Shown piece by piece: positions 1-6,710 of a DNA stretch of 13,150 nucleotides; positions within the stretch are counted from its first letter, which is position 1; every line of letters starts with the position of its first letter. Both the position numbers and the translations under genes were made by a program. Under the pieces are notes generated by a model. The model did no database searches. It saw only the letters and a list, made by a program, of their open reading frames with translations, and had not been told where the DNA came from. This stretch comes from Gemmatimonadota bacterium (GTDB lineage: Bacteria > Gemmatimonadota > Gemmatimonadetes > Palauibacterales > Palauibacteraceae), in contig JAUVTH010000015.1 in NCBI GenBank assembly GCA_030601615.1, positions 1-13,150 on the forward strand. Reading direction: 5' to 3'.

Positions 1-462
1 GTGAGCCTCGCACGGCAGACCGTTCGGTTCCACCGCATCGCCGCGCCGGGGATCGAGCTTCCCGAGATTGAGTTCGTGGCGGAGGTGTCCACGGGAACGT
101 ATGTGCGGGCCCTCGCCAGGGATCTCGGGCACCAGCTGGGCTGTTACGCTCACCTGCGGTCGCTTCGGAGGACATCTATCGGCCCGTTCTCCGTTCGCGA
201 TGCTGCGCAGCTGGGTGACGTTGAAGGTGGGGTTCTGCCTCCTGGAGCCAGCTTGTCGGCCGCACGAGCCCTGTCCTGGCTTCCCGTTCGGAACCTGGAT
301 CCCTCAGAGGTGGAAGCCGTGGAGCATGGACGAGCGATAGCGGACGCGCGAGGAGCCTCCGATATGGAGTCTCCGGTGGCCATGGTATCCGGGGACCGCC
401 TGGTTGCCGTGGGGCGTCGGTCCGCTAACGAGCTCCGGCCGGAGAAAGTGTTCCATGACTGA
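1..462 (+). CDS. truB: tRNA pseudouridine(55) synthase TruB, C-terminal part (5' end outside window)
   Basis: TruB converts uridine 55 in the T-loop of tRNAs to pseudouridine. Only the last 153 codons are present. The frame is open from base 1, so the gene starts upstream; the GTG at base 1 is probably an internal valine codon. The visible part has the family's conserved STGTYVRALARDLG segment followed by LGCYAHLRSLRRTSIGPF, which match the C-terminal half of the catalytic domain, and then a PUA-like tail ending KVFHD. The catalytic aspartate of the family lies upstream and cannot be checked. The TGA stop (460-462) overlaps the start of ribF by 8 bases, so the two genes are probably translationally coupled. 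truB-ribF-rpsO is a common bacterial order, which supports the call. Confidence 0.93.
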   Translation: MSLARQTVRFHRIAAPGIELPEIEFVAEVSTGTYVRALARDLGHQLGCYAHLRSLRRTSIGPFSVRDAAQLGDVEGGVLPPGASLSAARALSWLPVRNLDPSEVEAVEHGRAIADARGASDMESPVAMVSGDRLVAVGRRSANELRPEKVFHD

Positions 463-1417
463 GTCCGCGGGACCCATGGAGAGTGGGCTCCCGCCGGATG
501 TCGACGGTACCGTGGTCACCGTCGGGAGCTTTGACGGAGTCCATCGCGGCCACATGGCTGTGCTTCGGGAGATCACCAGGCGTGCGGACCAGCGCGGCCT
601 GGATTCCGTACTCGTCACATTCGACCGGCACCCGCTGACCGTCGTGCGGCCCGAGGAGGCGCCGGGGATGCTCACGACGCCGGACGAAAAGAAGGAGATC
701 CTGTCGCAGTCGGGGCTGGACTACGTCGCCTTCCTACCGTTCACTCGGACGCTCTCACAGTACGGTCCCGAGGAATTCGTGGACCACGTTCTCTGCGGGC
801 GGTTCCGCGTGGCCGAGCTCGTCATAGGCTACGACCACGGGTTCGGGCACGGGAGGGAAGGAGACATCGATCTTCTCCGGCGTCTGGGGCGAAGGTTTGG
901 ATTCGCGGTGGATGTCGTTCCGGCGGTGGGAGTAGACGGGGCGCCCGTGTCGTCTACCGGGATCAGGCGAAGCGTGGCCGCTGGAGAAGTGGAGAAGGCC
1001 GCGAGGGAACTGGGACGGCCGTACTCGTTTCGGGGGCCCGTCGTGACCGGCCTGGGCCGCGGGAGGGATCTTGGGTTTCCCACCGCGAACATTAAGGCGC
1101 CGGAAGGTGGTAAGTTGCTTCCCAAGCAGGGCATCTACGCTGTTCGTGCTTCGCTGCGAACGGAGATTCGCTCGGGTCTTCTGCACCTCGGTCCGAGGCC
1201 GACGTTTGCCGGATCGCCACCGTCGATCGAGCTGTACATCCTGGACTTCGACCAGGACATCTACGGCGAGCGGGTGCGCGTCGACTTCCTCAAGCGACTC
1301 CGGGACGTGCGCCCATTCGGGACTGCCGGTGAGCTGATCGAGCAGATGAAGAGAGATCGGGAGATGGCACGCCGGTATTTTGCTCGCTCAGCGGAGTTGG
1401 CGTCGGAGGACGACTGA
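455..1417 (+). CDS. ribF: Bifunctional riboflavin kinase / FAD synthetase RibF
   Basis: RibF phosphorylates riboflavin to FMN and adenylylates FMN to FAD in the cytoplasm. The product is 320 aa, close to the roughly 310 aa usual for the family. The N-terminal nucleotidyltransferase domain carries GSFDGVHRGH, giving the HxGH pair at H30 and H33, then a GYDHGFGHGREGD segment and an SSTGIRR motif. The C-terminal kinase domain has GRGRDLGFPTANI, with the PTAN motif at residues 209-212, and ends with the family's YGERVRVDFLKRLRD pattern. I chose the ATG at 455 because GGAG at 441-444 lies upstream and the N-terminus is then of normal length. An in-frame upstream start at 404 would overlap truB deeply. 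The 8-base overlap with truB suggests co-transcription. All key motifs are intact. Confidence 0.95.
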   Translation: MTESAGPMESGLPPDVDGTVVTVGSFDGVHRGHMAVLREITRRADQRGLDSVLVTFDRHPLTVVRPEEAPGMLTTPDEKKEILSQSGLDYVAFLPFTRTLSQYGPEEFVDHVLCGRFRVAELVIGYDHGFGHGREGDIDLLRRLGRRFGFAVDVVPAVGVDGAPVSSTGIRRSVAAGEVEKAARELGRPYSFRGPVVTGLGRGRDLGFPTANIKAPEGGKLLPKQGIYAVRASLRTEIRSGLLHLGPRPTFAGSPPSIELYILDFDQDIYGERVRVDFLKRLRDVRPFGTAGELIEQMKRDREMARRYFARSAELASEDD

Positions 1418-1439
1418 GCTGTGACGTGCTCGGGTTAGC

Positions 1440-1468
1440 TTTACATTCCGGTGGGTGCGGGCTATTAT
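1440..1468 (+). promoter_or_regulatory. Probable sigma70-type promoter for rpsO
   Basis: TTTACA at 1440-1445 matches the -35 consensus at 5 of 6 positions. TATTAT at 1463-1468 matches the -10 consensus at 5 of 6. The spacer is the optimal 17 bases. The stretch is markedly AT-richer than its surroundings and lies in the 100-base gap between ribF and rpsO. Transcription would begin near 1475 and give a leader of about 43 bases, where an S15 autoregulatory structure could sit; I cannot fold it here. Confidence 0.65.
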
Positions 1469-1517
1469 TTTCTGCTGGATATTGGTTGAAAACACGAATT
1501 TGAAGGATCTGTTACCG

Positions 1518-1787
1518 ATGACGCTGGGCACGGAAGAAAAGAAAGCCATTGCTGAGAAGTTCGGCTCACACGAGGGTGATGTGGGTTCGCCCGCAGTGCA
1601 GGTCGCACAGCTGACGGCGAGGATTGAGCACCTGACGGAGCATTTTCGTGAGCACAAGAAGGACCACCACAGCCGACAAGGCCTGTTGAGGATGGTGGGC
1701 CGACGGAGGCGGCTGCTCGAATACCTGAAAAAGAACGAGTACGAGAAGTACAGGACGGTCATCAAGGAACTCGGCCTGCGTCGCTAG
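1518..1787 (+). CDS. rpsO: 30S ribosomal protein S15
   Basis: S15 is a primary 16S rRNA-binding protein of the small-subunit platform. The product is 89 aa, the standard family length. It contains the hallmark GSPAVQVAQLTARIEHLTEH helix, the HKKDHHSRQGLL motif that contacts 16S rRNA, and a KELGLRR C-terminus. The ATG at 1518 gives the canonical MTLGTEEK start; GAAGGA at 1502-1507 is an acceptable ribosome-binding site. The frame is open 21 codons further upstream, but that extension overlaps the promoter and is unlike S15. The stop is TAG and the protein ends exactly where S15 normally ends, which matters for interpreting the TAGs in pnp. It has its own promoter, and pnp lies downstream in the classical rpsO-pnp pair. 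Confidence 0.97.
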   Translation: MTLGTEEKKAIAEKFGSHEGDVGSPAVQVAQLTARIEHLTEHFREHKKDHHSRQGLLRMVGRRRRLLEYLKKNEYEKYRTVIKELGLRR

Positions 1788-1803
1788 AGGCAATGCAGGC
1801 CTG

Positions 1804-1856
1804 CGGCAAGCGGCGGTTCGTTGGCGCAGCGCGCCCGCGAGCTGCCGTTTTTGTTG
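1804..1856 (+). terminator. Possible Rho-independent terminator or attenuator between rpsO and pnp
   Basis: CGGCAAGC at 1804-1811 can pair with GCTGCCG at 1841-1847 with one bulged A. The GC-rich loop can form an additional hairpin (GCAGC 1826-1830 with GCTGC 1841-1845 is an alternative pairing). A T-rich run, TTTTTGTTGT, follows at 1848-1857. The long loop makes it weaker than a textbook terminator, so partial read-through into pnp is plausible. Confidence 0.45.
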
Positions 1857-1867
1857 TCCCGCCCGCG

Positions 1868-1886
1868 CCCGCTACTAGAACGCGGG
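1868..1886 (+). other. Short GC hairpin in the pnp leader
   Basis: CCCGC at 1868-1872 pairs perfectly with GCGGG at 1882-1886 around a 9-base loop, about 66 bases before the pnp start. In E. coli a stem-loop in the pnp leader is the target of RNase III and PNPase autoregulation. Whether this small hairpin has such a role is only a guess. The rest of the 165-base rpsO-pnp gap holds no convincing promoter; a weak TTGTTG (1851) / TACTAG (1873) pair with 16-base spacing was noted. Confidence 0.25.
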
Positions 1887-1952
1887 AGATTCGTGGCCGG
1901 GATGCCGAGATGTAGGCAAGCTTGAGAAGAGCGGAAAGAGAAGAAGGAAGAG

Positions 1953-2615
1953 ATGGCACACAGGATTGAGAAGGAATTCGCGGGCAGGAAGCTGGTTCTG
2001 GAGACGGGTCGCATGGCGCGGCAGGCAGACGGTGCGGTGCTCGTACAGTACGGCGACACCGTCGTACTGGTCACGGCGATGGCGGAGCGGAAGCAGTCCC
2101 GCATGCCATTTTTTCCCCTGACCGTCGAGTACCGCTCGAAGACCTACGCGGCCGGGAAGTTCCCGGGCGGATTCATCAAGCGCGAGGGGCGGCCGAGCGA
2201 CAAGGAGATCGTCTCGGCCCGGCAGATCGATCGTCCACTGCGGCCCCTGTTCCCCGACGATTATCAGAACGAGACGCAGGTCGCCTGCTTCATCATTTCT
2301 GCTGACCAGGAGAACGATGCCGACGTACTGGGCATGCTCGGTGCCTCAGCGGCTCTTACGATCTCCCCGATTCCGTGGGGCGGACCGGTAGCGAGCGTCC
2401 GCGTGGGTCGTGTTTCCGGTGAGTGGGTGATCAACCCCACGTTCGAGCAGCTCGAGTACTCCGACATGGACATCGTGGTCACCGGTACGGACAGCTCGAT
2501 CGTCATGGTCGAGGGAGCCTCGGTGGAGATCAGTGAGGATGATCTGATCGCTGCTCTCGAGGTGGCGCACGAGTCCTTGCGGGAGCTGATCGCGATTCAG
2601 CACGAGCTCGTGTAG
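1953..2615 (+). CDS. pnp: Polynucleotide phosphorylase, N-terminal RNase PH domain (frame ends at an in-domain-junction TAG)
   Basis: PNPase degrades RNA 3'-to-5' by phosphorolysis in the cytoplasm. This open frame encodes 220 aa that match the first RNase PH domain from its normal N-terminus (MAHRIEKEFAGRKLVLETG) through PLTVEYRSKTYAAGKFPG, REGRPSDKE, IDRPLRPLFP and LGASAALTISPIP. It ends after the last helix of that domain (HESLRELIAIQHELV). The RNA-contacting FFRR of E. coli reads FIKR here (residues 74-77). The ATG at 1953 has the purine-rich GAAGGAAG site just upstream. The frame stops at TAG 2613-2615, whereas relatives continue to about 700 aa. The continuation lies in the same frame from 2637. 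Either this is a separate subunit or the gene is interrupted or read through; see the downstream entry and the findings. Confidence 0.85.
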   Translation: MAHRIEKEFAGRKLVLETGRMARQADGAVLVQYGDTVVLVTAMAERKQSRMPFFPLTVEYRSKTYAAGKFPGGFIKREGRPSDKEIVSARQIDRPLRPLFPDDYQNETQVACFIISADQENDADVLGMLGASAALTISPIPWGGPVASVRVGRVSGEWVINPTFEQLEYSDMDIVVTGTDSSIVMVEGASVEISEDDLIAALEVAHESLRELIAIQHELV

Positions 2616-2643
2616 ATGTTCGGTGGGCCGCTGTAGTTGTTCG
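2611..2643 (+). repeat. Paired direct repeat, each copy carrying an in-frame TAG of pnp
   Basis: TGTAGATGTTCG at 2611-2622 and TGTAGTTGTTCG at 2632-2643 are identical at 11 of 12 positions and start exactly 21 bases apart. In the pnp frame each contains TAG at the same place (2613-2615 and 2634-2636). The wider 21-base units match at 16 of 21 positions. Between the stops lie six codons reading MFGGPL. The repeat explains why the two stops share a local context; it does not show what caused them. Confidence 0.8.
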
Positions 2644-4049
2644 AGTACCCGCCCAAGAGTGTCTCTGCAGAGTTGGAGGACGCCGTACGGCAGCGGGCCG
2701 CAAGCAAAGTCGAGGAGGCGCTGGCGCTTCCGAACAAGGAAGAGCGGAACCAGGCTCTGTCAGCCCTGCGCGAGTCGGTGACCGCTGAGCTGCAAGAGGA
2801 CGAGAGCTTCACCGAGCACCTGGACGAAGTCTCGACCGTCATGAAGCGTCTCGAGAAGGAGACGATGCGGAAGCAGATCATCGAACGCGGCGAGCGCATC
2901 GACGGTCGTGGGCTGGATGATATCAGGCCGATCTCGTCCGACGTGGGGATCCTCCCGCGGACCCACGGCTCCGCCCTGTTTACTCGGGGTCAGACGCAGG
3001 CGCTCTGTGTGACGACGCTCGGCACCATCCGGGACGAGCAGCGAATCGACTCCATCGACGTCCGCGAGGAGACGTCGAAGTCGTTCATGCTCCACTACAA
3101 CTTCCCGTCGTTCTCCGTTGGCGAGGTCCGTCCGTTCCGCGGACCGGGCAGGCGCGAAATCGGACACGGAATGCTGGCCGAGCGGGCGTTGCAGCCGCTG
3201 CTTCCTGCGTACGACGACTTCCCATACACGATCCGCGTCGTCTCCGACATCCTGGAGTCGAACGGCTCGAGCTCTATGGCCACCGTATGTGGCGGGTCGT
3301 TGTCGCTGATGGACGCCGGTGTTCCGCTGCGCACCCCGTGCGCCGGAGTGGCCATGGGTCTGGTCAAGGAAGGCGACTCGGTCGCCATTCTCACGGACAT
3401 CCTGGGAATCGAAGACGCTCTCGGCGACATGGACTTCAAGGTCGCGGGGACGTCGAAGGGCATTACCGCGATCCAAATGGACATCAAGACGGACGGGCTG
3501 AGCCTGGACACGATGCGTGAGGCTCTGGAGCGGGCCCGAAAAGGACGGTTGCATATCCTCGATGTCATGCAACAGACGCTCGGTGCTCCGCGCTCGGAGA
3601 TGTCTCAGTACGCTCCGCGGATCATGACGATTCAGATCAACCCCGAGAAGATCGGGGAGGTGATCGGCCCGAAAGGCAAGACCATTCGGAGCATCCAGGA
3701 GCAGACCGGCGCCCAGATCAACATCGAGGATTCGGGTGTCGTCACCGTCTCCTCGGTGTCCGGCGAAGCCGCAGAGAGGGCCAGGGAGATGATCGAGGCG
3801 ATCGTCGAGGAGCCCGAAGTGGGGCGGATCTACGAGGGCGTGGTGAAGAACACGACGACTTTCGGGGCCTTCGTCGAGATCATTCCGGGCACAGAGGGGC
3901 TGTGCCATATCTCCGAGCTCGAGGAAGGACGGACGGAGAACACCGAAGACGTCGTCCAGCCGGGTGACGTGGTTCAGGTCAAGCTGCTCGCGATCGACGA
4001 GCGAGGCCGCTTGAAGCTCTCTCGCCGTGCGGCGATGACCGGGAGCTGA
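2637..4049 (+). CDS. pnp: Polynucleotide phosphorylase, C-terminal part: alpha linker, catalytic RNase PH domain, KH and S1
   Basis: This 470-codon frame is in phase with the N-terminal part and continues it without loss. It holds the all-alpha linker (about residues 5-85), the second RNase PH domain, a KH domain with the GPKG loop (in IGEVIGPKGKT) and an S1 domain (RIYEGVVKNTTTFGAFVEI). Catalytic features are intact: NGSSSM with serines at 211-213 of this fragment, and D260, D266 and K268 in EDALGDMDFK, equivalent to E. coli D486, D492 and K494. If translated separately, the first usable start is the TTG at 2637, directly after the second TAG, with GGTGGG at 2622-2627 as a possible ribosome-binding site. 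The next ATG (2841) would cut into the linker. Both halves plus the gap give about 698 codons, near the 711 aa of E. coli PNPase. I see no other lesion. Confidence 0.85.
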   Translation: MFEYPPKSVSAELEDAVRQRAASKVEEALALPNKEERNQALSALRESVTAELQEDESFTEHLDEVSTVMKRLEKETMRKQIIERGERIDGRGLDDIRPISSDVGILPRTHGSALFTRGQTQALCVTTLGTIRDEQRIDSIDVREETSKSFMLHYNFPSFSVGEVRPFRGPGRREIGHGMLAERALQPLLPAYDDFPYTIRVVSDILESNGSSSMATVCGGSLSLMDAGVPLRTPCAGVAMGLVKEGDSVAILTDILGIEDALGDMDFKVAGTSKGITAIQMDIKTDGLSLDTMREALERARKGRLHILDVMQQTLGAPRSEMSQYAPRIMTIQINPEKIGEVIGPKGKTIRSIQEQTGAQINIEDSGVVTVSSVSGEAAERAREMIEAIVEEPEVGRIYEGVVKNTTTFGAFVEIIPGTEGLCHISELEEGRTENTEDVVQPGDVVQVKLLAIDERGRLKLSRRAAMTGS

Positions 4050-4077
4050 TCCTGGATGCGCGTCACTGTCACCGGCC

Positions 4078-4093
4078 GACCGGACGTCCGGTC
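4078..4093. promoter_or_regulatory. Perfect 16-base palindrome between pnp and the peptidase gene
   Basis: GACCGGACGTCCGGTC is a perfect inverted repeat with no spacer, located 31 bases before the chosen peptidase start and 29 bases after the pnp stop. No T-run follows, so it is not an ordinary intrinsic terminator. It could be a binding site for a dimeric regulator or a hairpin stabilising the 3' end of the pnp message. No function can be assigned from sequence alone. Confidence 0.4.
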
Positions 4094-4123
4094 AGCGTCG
4101 TGAGGCAGGCGGAGGCGGGACGC

Positions 4124-5416
4124 GTGTTGACGGATCGACCCGCGGCTCTTTCGGGAGTCGAGGGGGAAGAGGTTACGGAGCGTCTGGACCGCGAGGTCCG
4201 GCGCTCCGTTCTCTCGTGTGGGACCGTGGTTCTCTCCGAGAAGATGGACTCCGTCCGAAGTGTGGCGGCCGGTATCTGGGTGCGGCGCGGCACCGCGCAC
4301 GAGCGGCCCGAGTACCGCGGGATCGCCCATCTCCTGGAGCACATGGTGTTCAAGGGCACGGAGCGCAGGTCGGCGCGCGAGATCGCGGCGGCGGTGGAAT
4401 GCACAGGTGGATCGCTGGACGCGTACACGACGCACGAGCACACGGCGTTTCAGGTTCGGGTCCCTGCCGATCACCTGTCGACTGGCCTCGACGTTCTCTC
4501 CGACCTCGCGTTCCATCCGGCGCTTCGAGAGGATGACCTCGAGCTGGAGCGGGAAGTAGTGCTGGAAGAGATCGCGCGCGTGGAGGATACTCCCGACGAT
4601 CTCGCGTTCGAGCTACACTCCGAGTTCATGTACGATGGCCACCCGTACGGCGCGCCCATCCTGGGAACGAGGGACACGGTCGAGTCGATTGACGCCCGGA
4701 CACTGCGCCGATTGCACGACGAGGCGTATCGACCGGGCAACATGGTGGTCGCCGTGGCCGGACAGGTGGAACATGAGGCACTTCTCGATCAGATCCGGCG
4801 CCTGTGGCCGGACGCGAGGAACGGTCAGGATGTGGCGAACGTGCCGCCGCTCGCTGGCATCGCCTCGGGTTCGCGCGTCGTACGCCGGCCTGGTGGCAGG
4901 CAGGTGCACCTGATTGCCGGCTGCCAGGGCCTCGATCACTCCAATCCGCTGCGCCACGCGGCCGTAGTGGTCGGTCAAGCCCTGGGCGGCGGAATGAGCT
5001 CCCGGTTGTTCCAGAGGATCCGTGAGGAAATGGGGCTGGCCTACTCCGTGTTTTCGTTCCAGTCGTTCTATGCCTGCGGCGGGCACGTGGGAGCCTATCT
5101 GGGCACCCGTCCGGAGACCGCCGGTGAAGCGCGGGACGCATTGCTGGCGGAGATGAAGCGCCTCAGTGAGGAAGGCCTGAGTGCCGGCGAACTGGAGGAG
5201 GTTCGGGAGCAGATCAAGGGCCAGATTCTCCTCTCACTCGAGTCGCCCGCCGCCCGCATGCACCGGCTTGCGTCGACCGCTTTGTACGGAGAGCCGTACC
5301 GGCATCTGGATGCCCTCGCGGCCCTGATAGACGGCATCGGGTCGGCGCAGGTGGCGGAGGCCGCGATGCTGTATGATCCGGAAGGGGTAGCGGTGTTGGA
5401 ACTCTGGCCCGCATAA
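4124..5416 (+). CDS. M16 family zinc metallopeptidase (processing-peptidase-like)
   Basis: The product is about 430 aa, the size of single-repeat M16B peptidases that resemble the mitochondrial processing peptidase beta subunit. The inverted zinc motif HLLEH is at residues 69-73, with H69 and H73 as ligands and E72 as the catalytic base. The third ligand is probably E149, in VVLEEIARVED, 76 residues after H73. Family segments GIAHLLEHMVFKGT, GGSLDAYTTHEHTAF and the C-terminal RIREEMGLAYSV are present, so it looks catalytically competent. No signal peptide is visible. I chose the GTG at 4124 because GGAGG at 4111-4115 lies 8 bases upstream; the frame is also open from a GTG at 4100, and the first few dozen residues are not conserved. 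An M16 gene close after pnp also occurs in Bacillus. The substrate is unknown. Confidence 0.88.
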   Translation: MLTDRPAALSGVEGEEVTERLDREVRRSVLSCGTVVLSEKMDSVRSVAAGIWVRRGTAHERPEYRGIAHLLEHMVFKGTERRSAREIAAAVECTGGSLDAYTTHEHTAFQVRVPADHLSTGLDVLSDLAFHPALREDDLELEREVVLEEIARVEDTPDDLAFELHSEFMYDGHPYGAPILGTRDTVESIDARTLRRLHDEAYRPGNMVVAVAGQVEHEALLDQIRRLWPDARNGQDVANVPPLAGIASGSRVVRRPGGRQVHLIAGCQGLDHSNPLRHAAVVVGQALGGGMSSRLFQRIREEMGLAYSVFSFQSFYACGGHVGAYLGTRPETAGEARDALLAEMKRLSEEGLSAGELEEVREQIKGQILLSLESPAARMHRLASTALYGEPYRHLDALAALIDGIGSAQVAEAAMLYDPEGVAVLELWPA

Positions 5417-5445
5417 TCCTTTCTGGAGGGTCGGACCGCTCTTTC

Positions 5446-5469
5446 CGGCGCCTCGAGCGGCGCCGTTTT
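5446..5469 (+). terminator. Rho-independent terminator after the M16 peptidase gene
   Basis: CGGCGCC at 5446-5452 pairs perfectly with GGCGCCG at 5459-5465 around the 6-base loop TCGAGC, followed at once by TTTT (5466-5469). It begins 29 bases after the TAA stop. The T-run is short but the stem is strong, so this probably ends the rpsO-pnp-peptidase transcript. Confidence 0.7.
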
Positions 5470-5528
5470 GGCGCTCCGGAGGACGTGTCCCGGTGCGCCC
5501 TCGGAAGAACTGAACAAGGAGCTGCACC

Positions 5529-6641
5529 ATGATCGTGGGGGTTCCGAAGGAGATCAAGTCGCACGAGAACCGCATCGCGGTGGTTCCCGGTGGAGTTGAG
5601 GCGCTGACGGCGCAGGGGCACCAGGTGCTCGTCGAGGCGGGTGGCGGTGTCGGCAGCGGTTTCGAAGACGCGGCGTACGAGTCGGTGGGAGCGGAGATCG
5701 TTGCTGACGTGGACGACCTATGGGGCCGGTCCGAGATGATAGTAAAGGTCAAGGAGCCGATCGCTTCGGAATACGACCGCATCCGACAGGACCAGGTCCT
5801 GTTCACATATTTTCATTTCGCTGCCGATGAGAAGCTGACTCGGGCCGTTCTCGAGAAGAAGTGCGTGGCGATCGCTTACGAGACCGTTCAGCTGCCCACG
5901 GGCGAGCTGCCGCTTCTTACCCCGATGTCCGAGGTGGCCGGGCGCATGGCCGTCCAGGAGGGCGCAAAGTACCTGGAGAAGAATCAGGGTGGCTGCGGCG
6001 TGCTGCTCGGGGGCGTGCCGGGCGTGCTCCCCGCGGAAGTCGTGATCCTGGGCGGTGGGGTCGTGGGGACGAACGCGGCTTGGATCGCGGCCGGCTTCGG
6101 GGCGCACGTCACGATTCTCGACCTGGATCTCGATCGACTGCGTTACCTGTCGGATGTCATGCCGGCCAACGTCGACACTCTGTTCTCGAATCGGCGCAAC
6201 ATCGTGGATCAACTCTCGAAGGCGGATCTTCTGGTGGGCGCCGTCCTCCTGCCTGGCGCCAAGGCTCCGAGCCTGGTTCTTCGCGACGACCTCAAGCTCA
6301 TGAAGGACGGTTCAGTCATCGTCGACGTGGCGGTCGACCAGGGTGGTTGCGTCGAGACCGTGCGTCCGACGACGCACGACGATCCGATCTTCGTGGTGGA
6401 GGGAGTGATCCACTACTGCGTCGCCAACATGCCCGGGGCCGTCCCGCGCACGTCGACGCTGGCGCTCACGAATGCGACGTCGCCGTACATGCTGGCCCTG
6501 GCGACCAAGGGCTGGGTCGGCGCCTGCCAGGACGATCCAGACCTGGCCCTCGGCCTGAACGCGGTCGACGGGAAGCTGACGTACGCTGCGGTCGGAGAGG
6601 CCTTTGGCATCGAGAGCGTCGATGTCTCGGAGGTGCTGTAG
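5529..6641 (+). CDS. ald: Alanine dehydrogenase
   Basis: This NAD-dependent enzyme reversibly deaminates L-alanine to pyruvate and ammonia, linking amino-acid nitrogen to central carbon metabolism. The product is 370 aa; the M. tuberculosis enzyme has 371. Functional residues fall at the same numbers as in that enzyme: R15 (HENRIAVVP) and K75 (VKVKEP) for substrate binding, H96 (TYFHF) and D270 (VDVAVDQGG) for catalysis. The nucleotide fold has GGGVVG at 175-180 and D198 for the NAD ribose, in VTILDLD. The ATG at 5529 has a clear AAGGAG site at 5516-5521, 7 bases upstream. The gene has a hairpin terminator on each side, so it is probably a single-gene unit; I see no clear promoter in the 112-base gap before it. 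It ends normally at TAG. Nothing ties it functionally to its neighbours. Confidence 0.96.
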   Translation: MIVGVPKEIKSHENRIAVVPGGVEALTAQGHQVLVEAGGGVGSGFEDAAYESVGAEIVADVDDLWGRSEMIVKVKEPIASEYDRIRQDQVLFTYFHFAADEKLTRAVLEKKCVAIAYETVQLPTGELPLLTPMSEVAGRMAVQEGAKYLEKNQGGCGVLLGGVPGVLPAEVVILGGGVVGTNAAWIAAGFGAHVTILDLDLDRLRYLSDVMPANVDTLFSNRRNIVDQLSKADLLVGAVLLPGAKAPSLVLRDDLKLMKDGSVIVDVAVDQGGCVETVRPTTHDDPIFVVEGVIHYCVANMPGAVPRTSTLALTNATSPYMLALATKGWVGACQDDPDLALGLNAVDGKLTYAAVGEAFGIESVDVSEVL

Positions 6642-6647
6642 CCCTCG

Positions 6648-6675
6648 GGCGGGGCCCGGTGGGGCCCTGCCTTTC
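6648..6675 (+). terminator. Strong intrinsic terminator after ald
   Basis: GGCGGGGCCC at 6648-6657 pairs with GGGCCCTGCC at 6662-6671 (one G-T wobble) around the 4-base loop GGTG, giving a stem of about 10 pairs, followed by TTT at 6672-6674. It starts 7 bases after the ald stop and separates ald from the mre operon. Confidence 0.72.
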
Positions 6676-6710
6676 GTCGCGTAAACACGGAGTCTACATT
6701 CCCCAACCCG

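Noticed and set aside
2616..2636. A six-residue mini-gene (MFGGPL) between the two TAGs
   Set aside because: It has no ribosome-binding site of its own, and its residues align with the normal PNPase linker, so it is leftover coding sequence rather than a leader peptide.
2600..2660. A frameshift, rather than stops, as the cause of the broken pnp frame
   Set aside because: The upstream and downstream parts are in the same frame, and reading the other two frames across the junction gives no PNPase-like sequence.
2760..3908. Long open frame on the - strand (382 codons) opposite pnp
   Set aside because: It is antisense to conserved PNPase sequence, has no recognisable domain, and long antisense frames are expected at this GC content.
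5476..5493. Inverted-repeat-like stretch upstream of ald (GGAC-GT-GTCC with flanking CCGG and CGG)
   Set aside because: The halves do not extend symmetrically beyond 4 bases, which is common by chance in this GC-rich sequence; not enough to call an operator.
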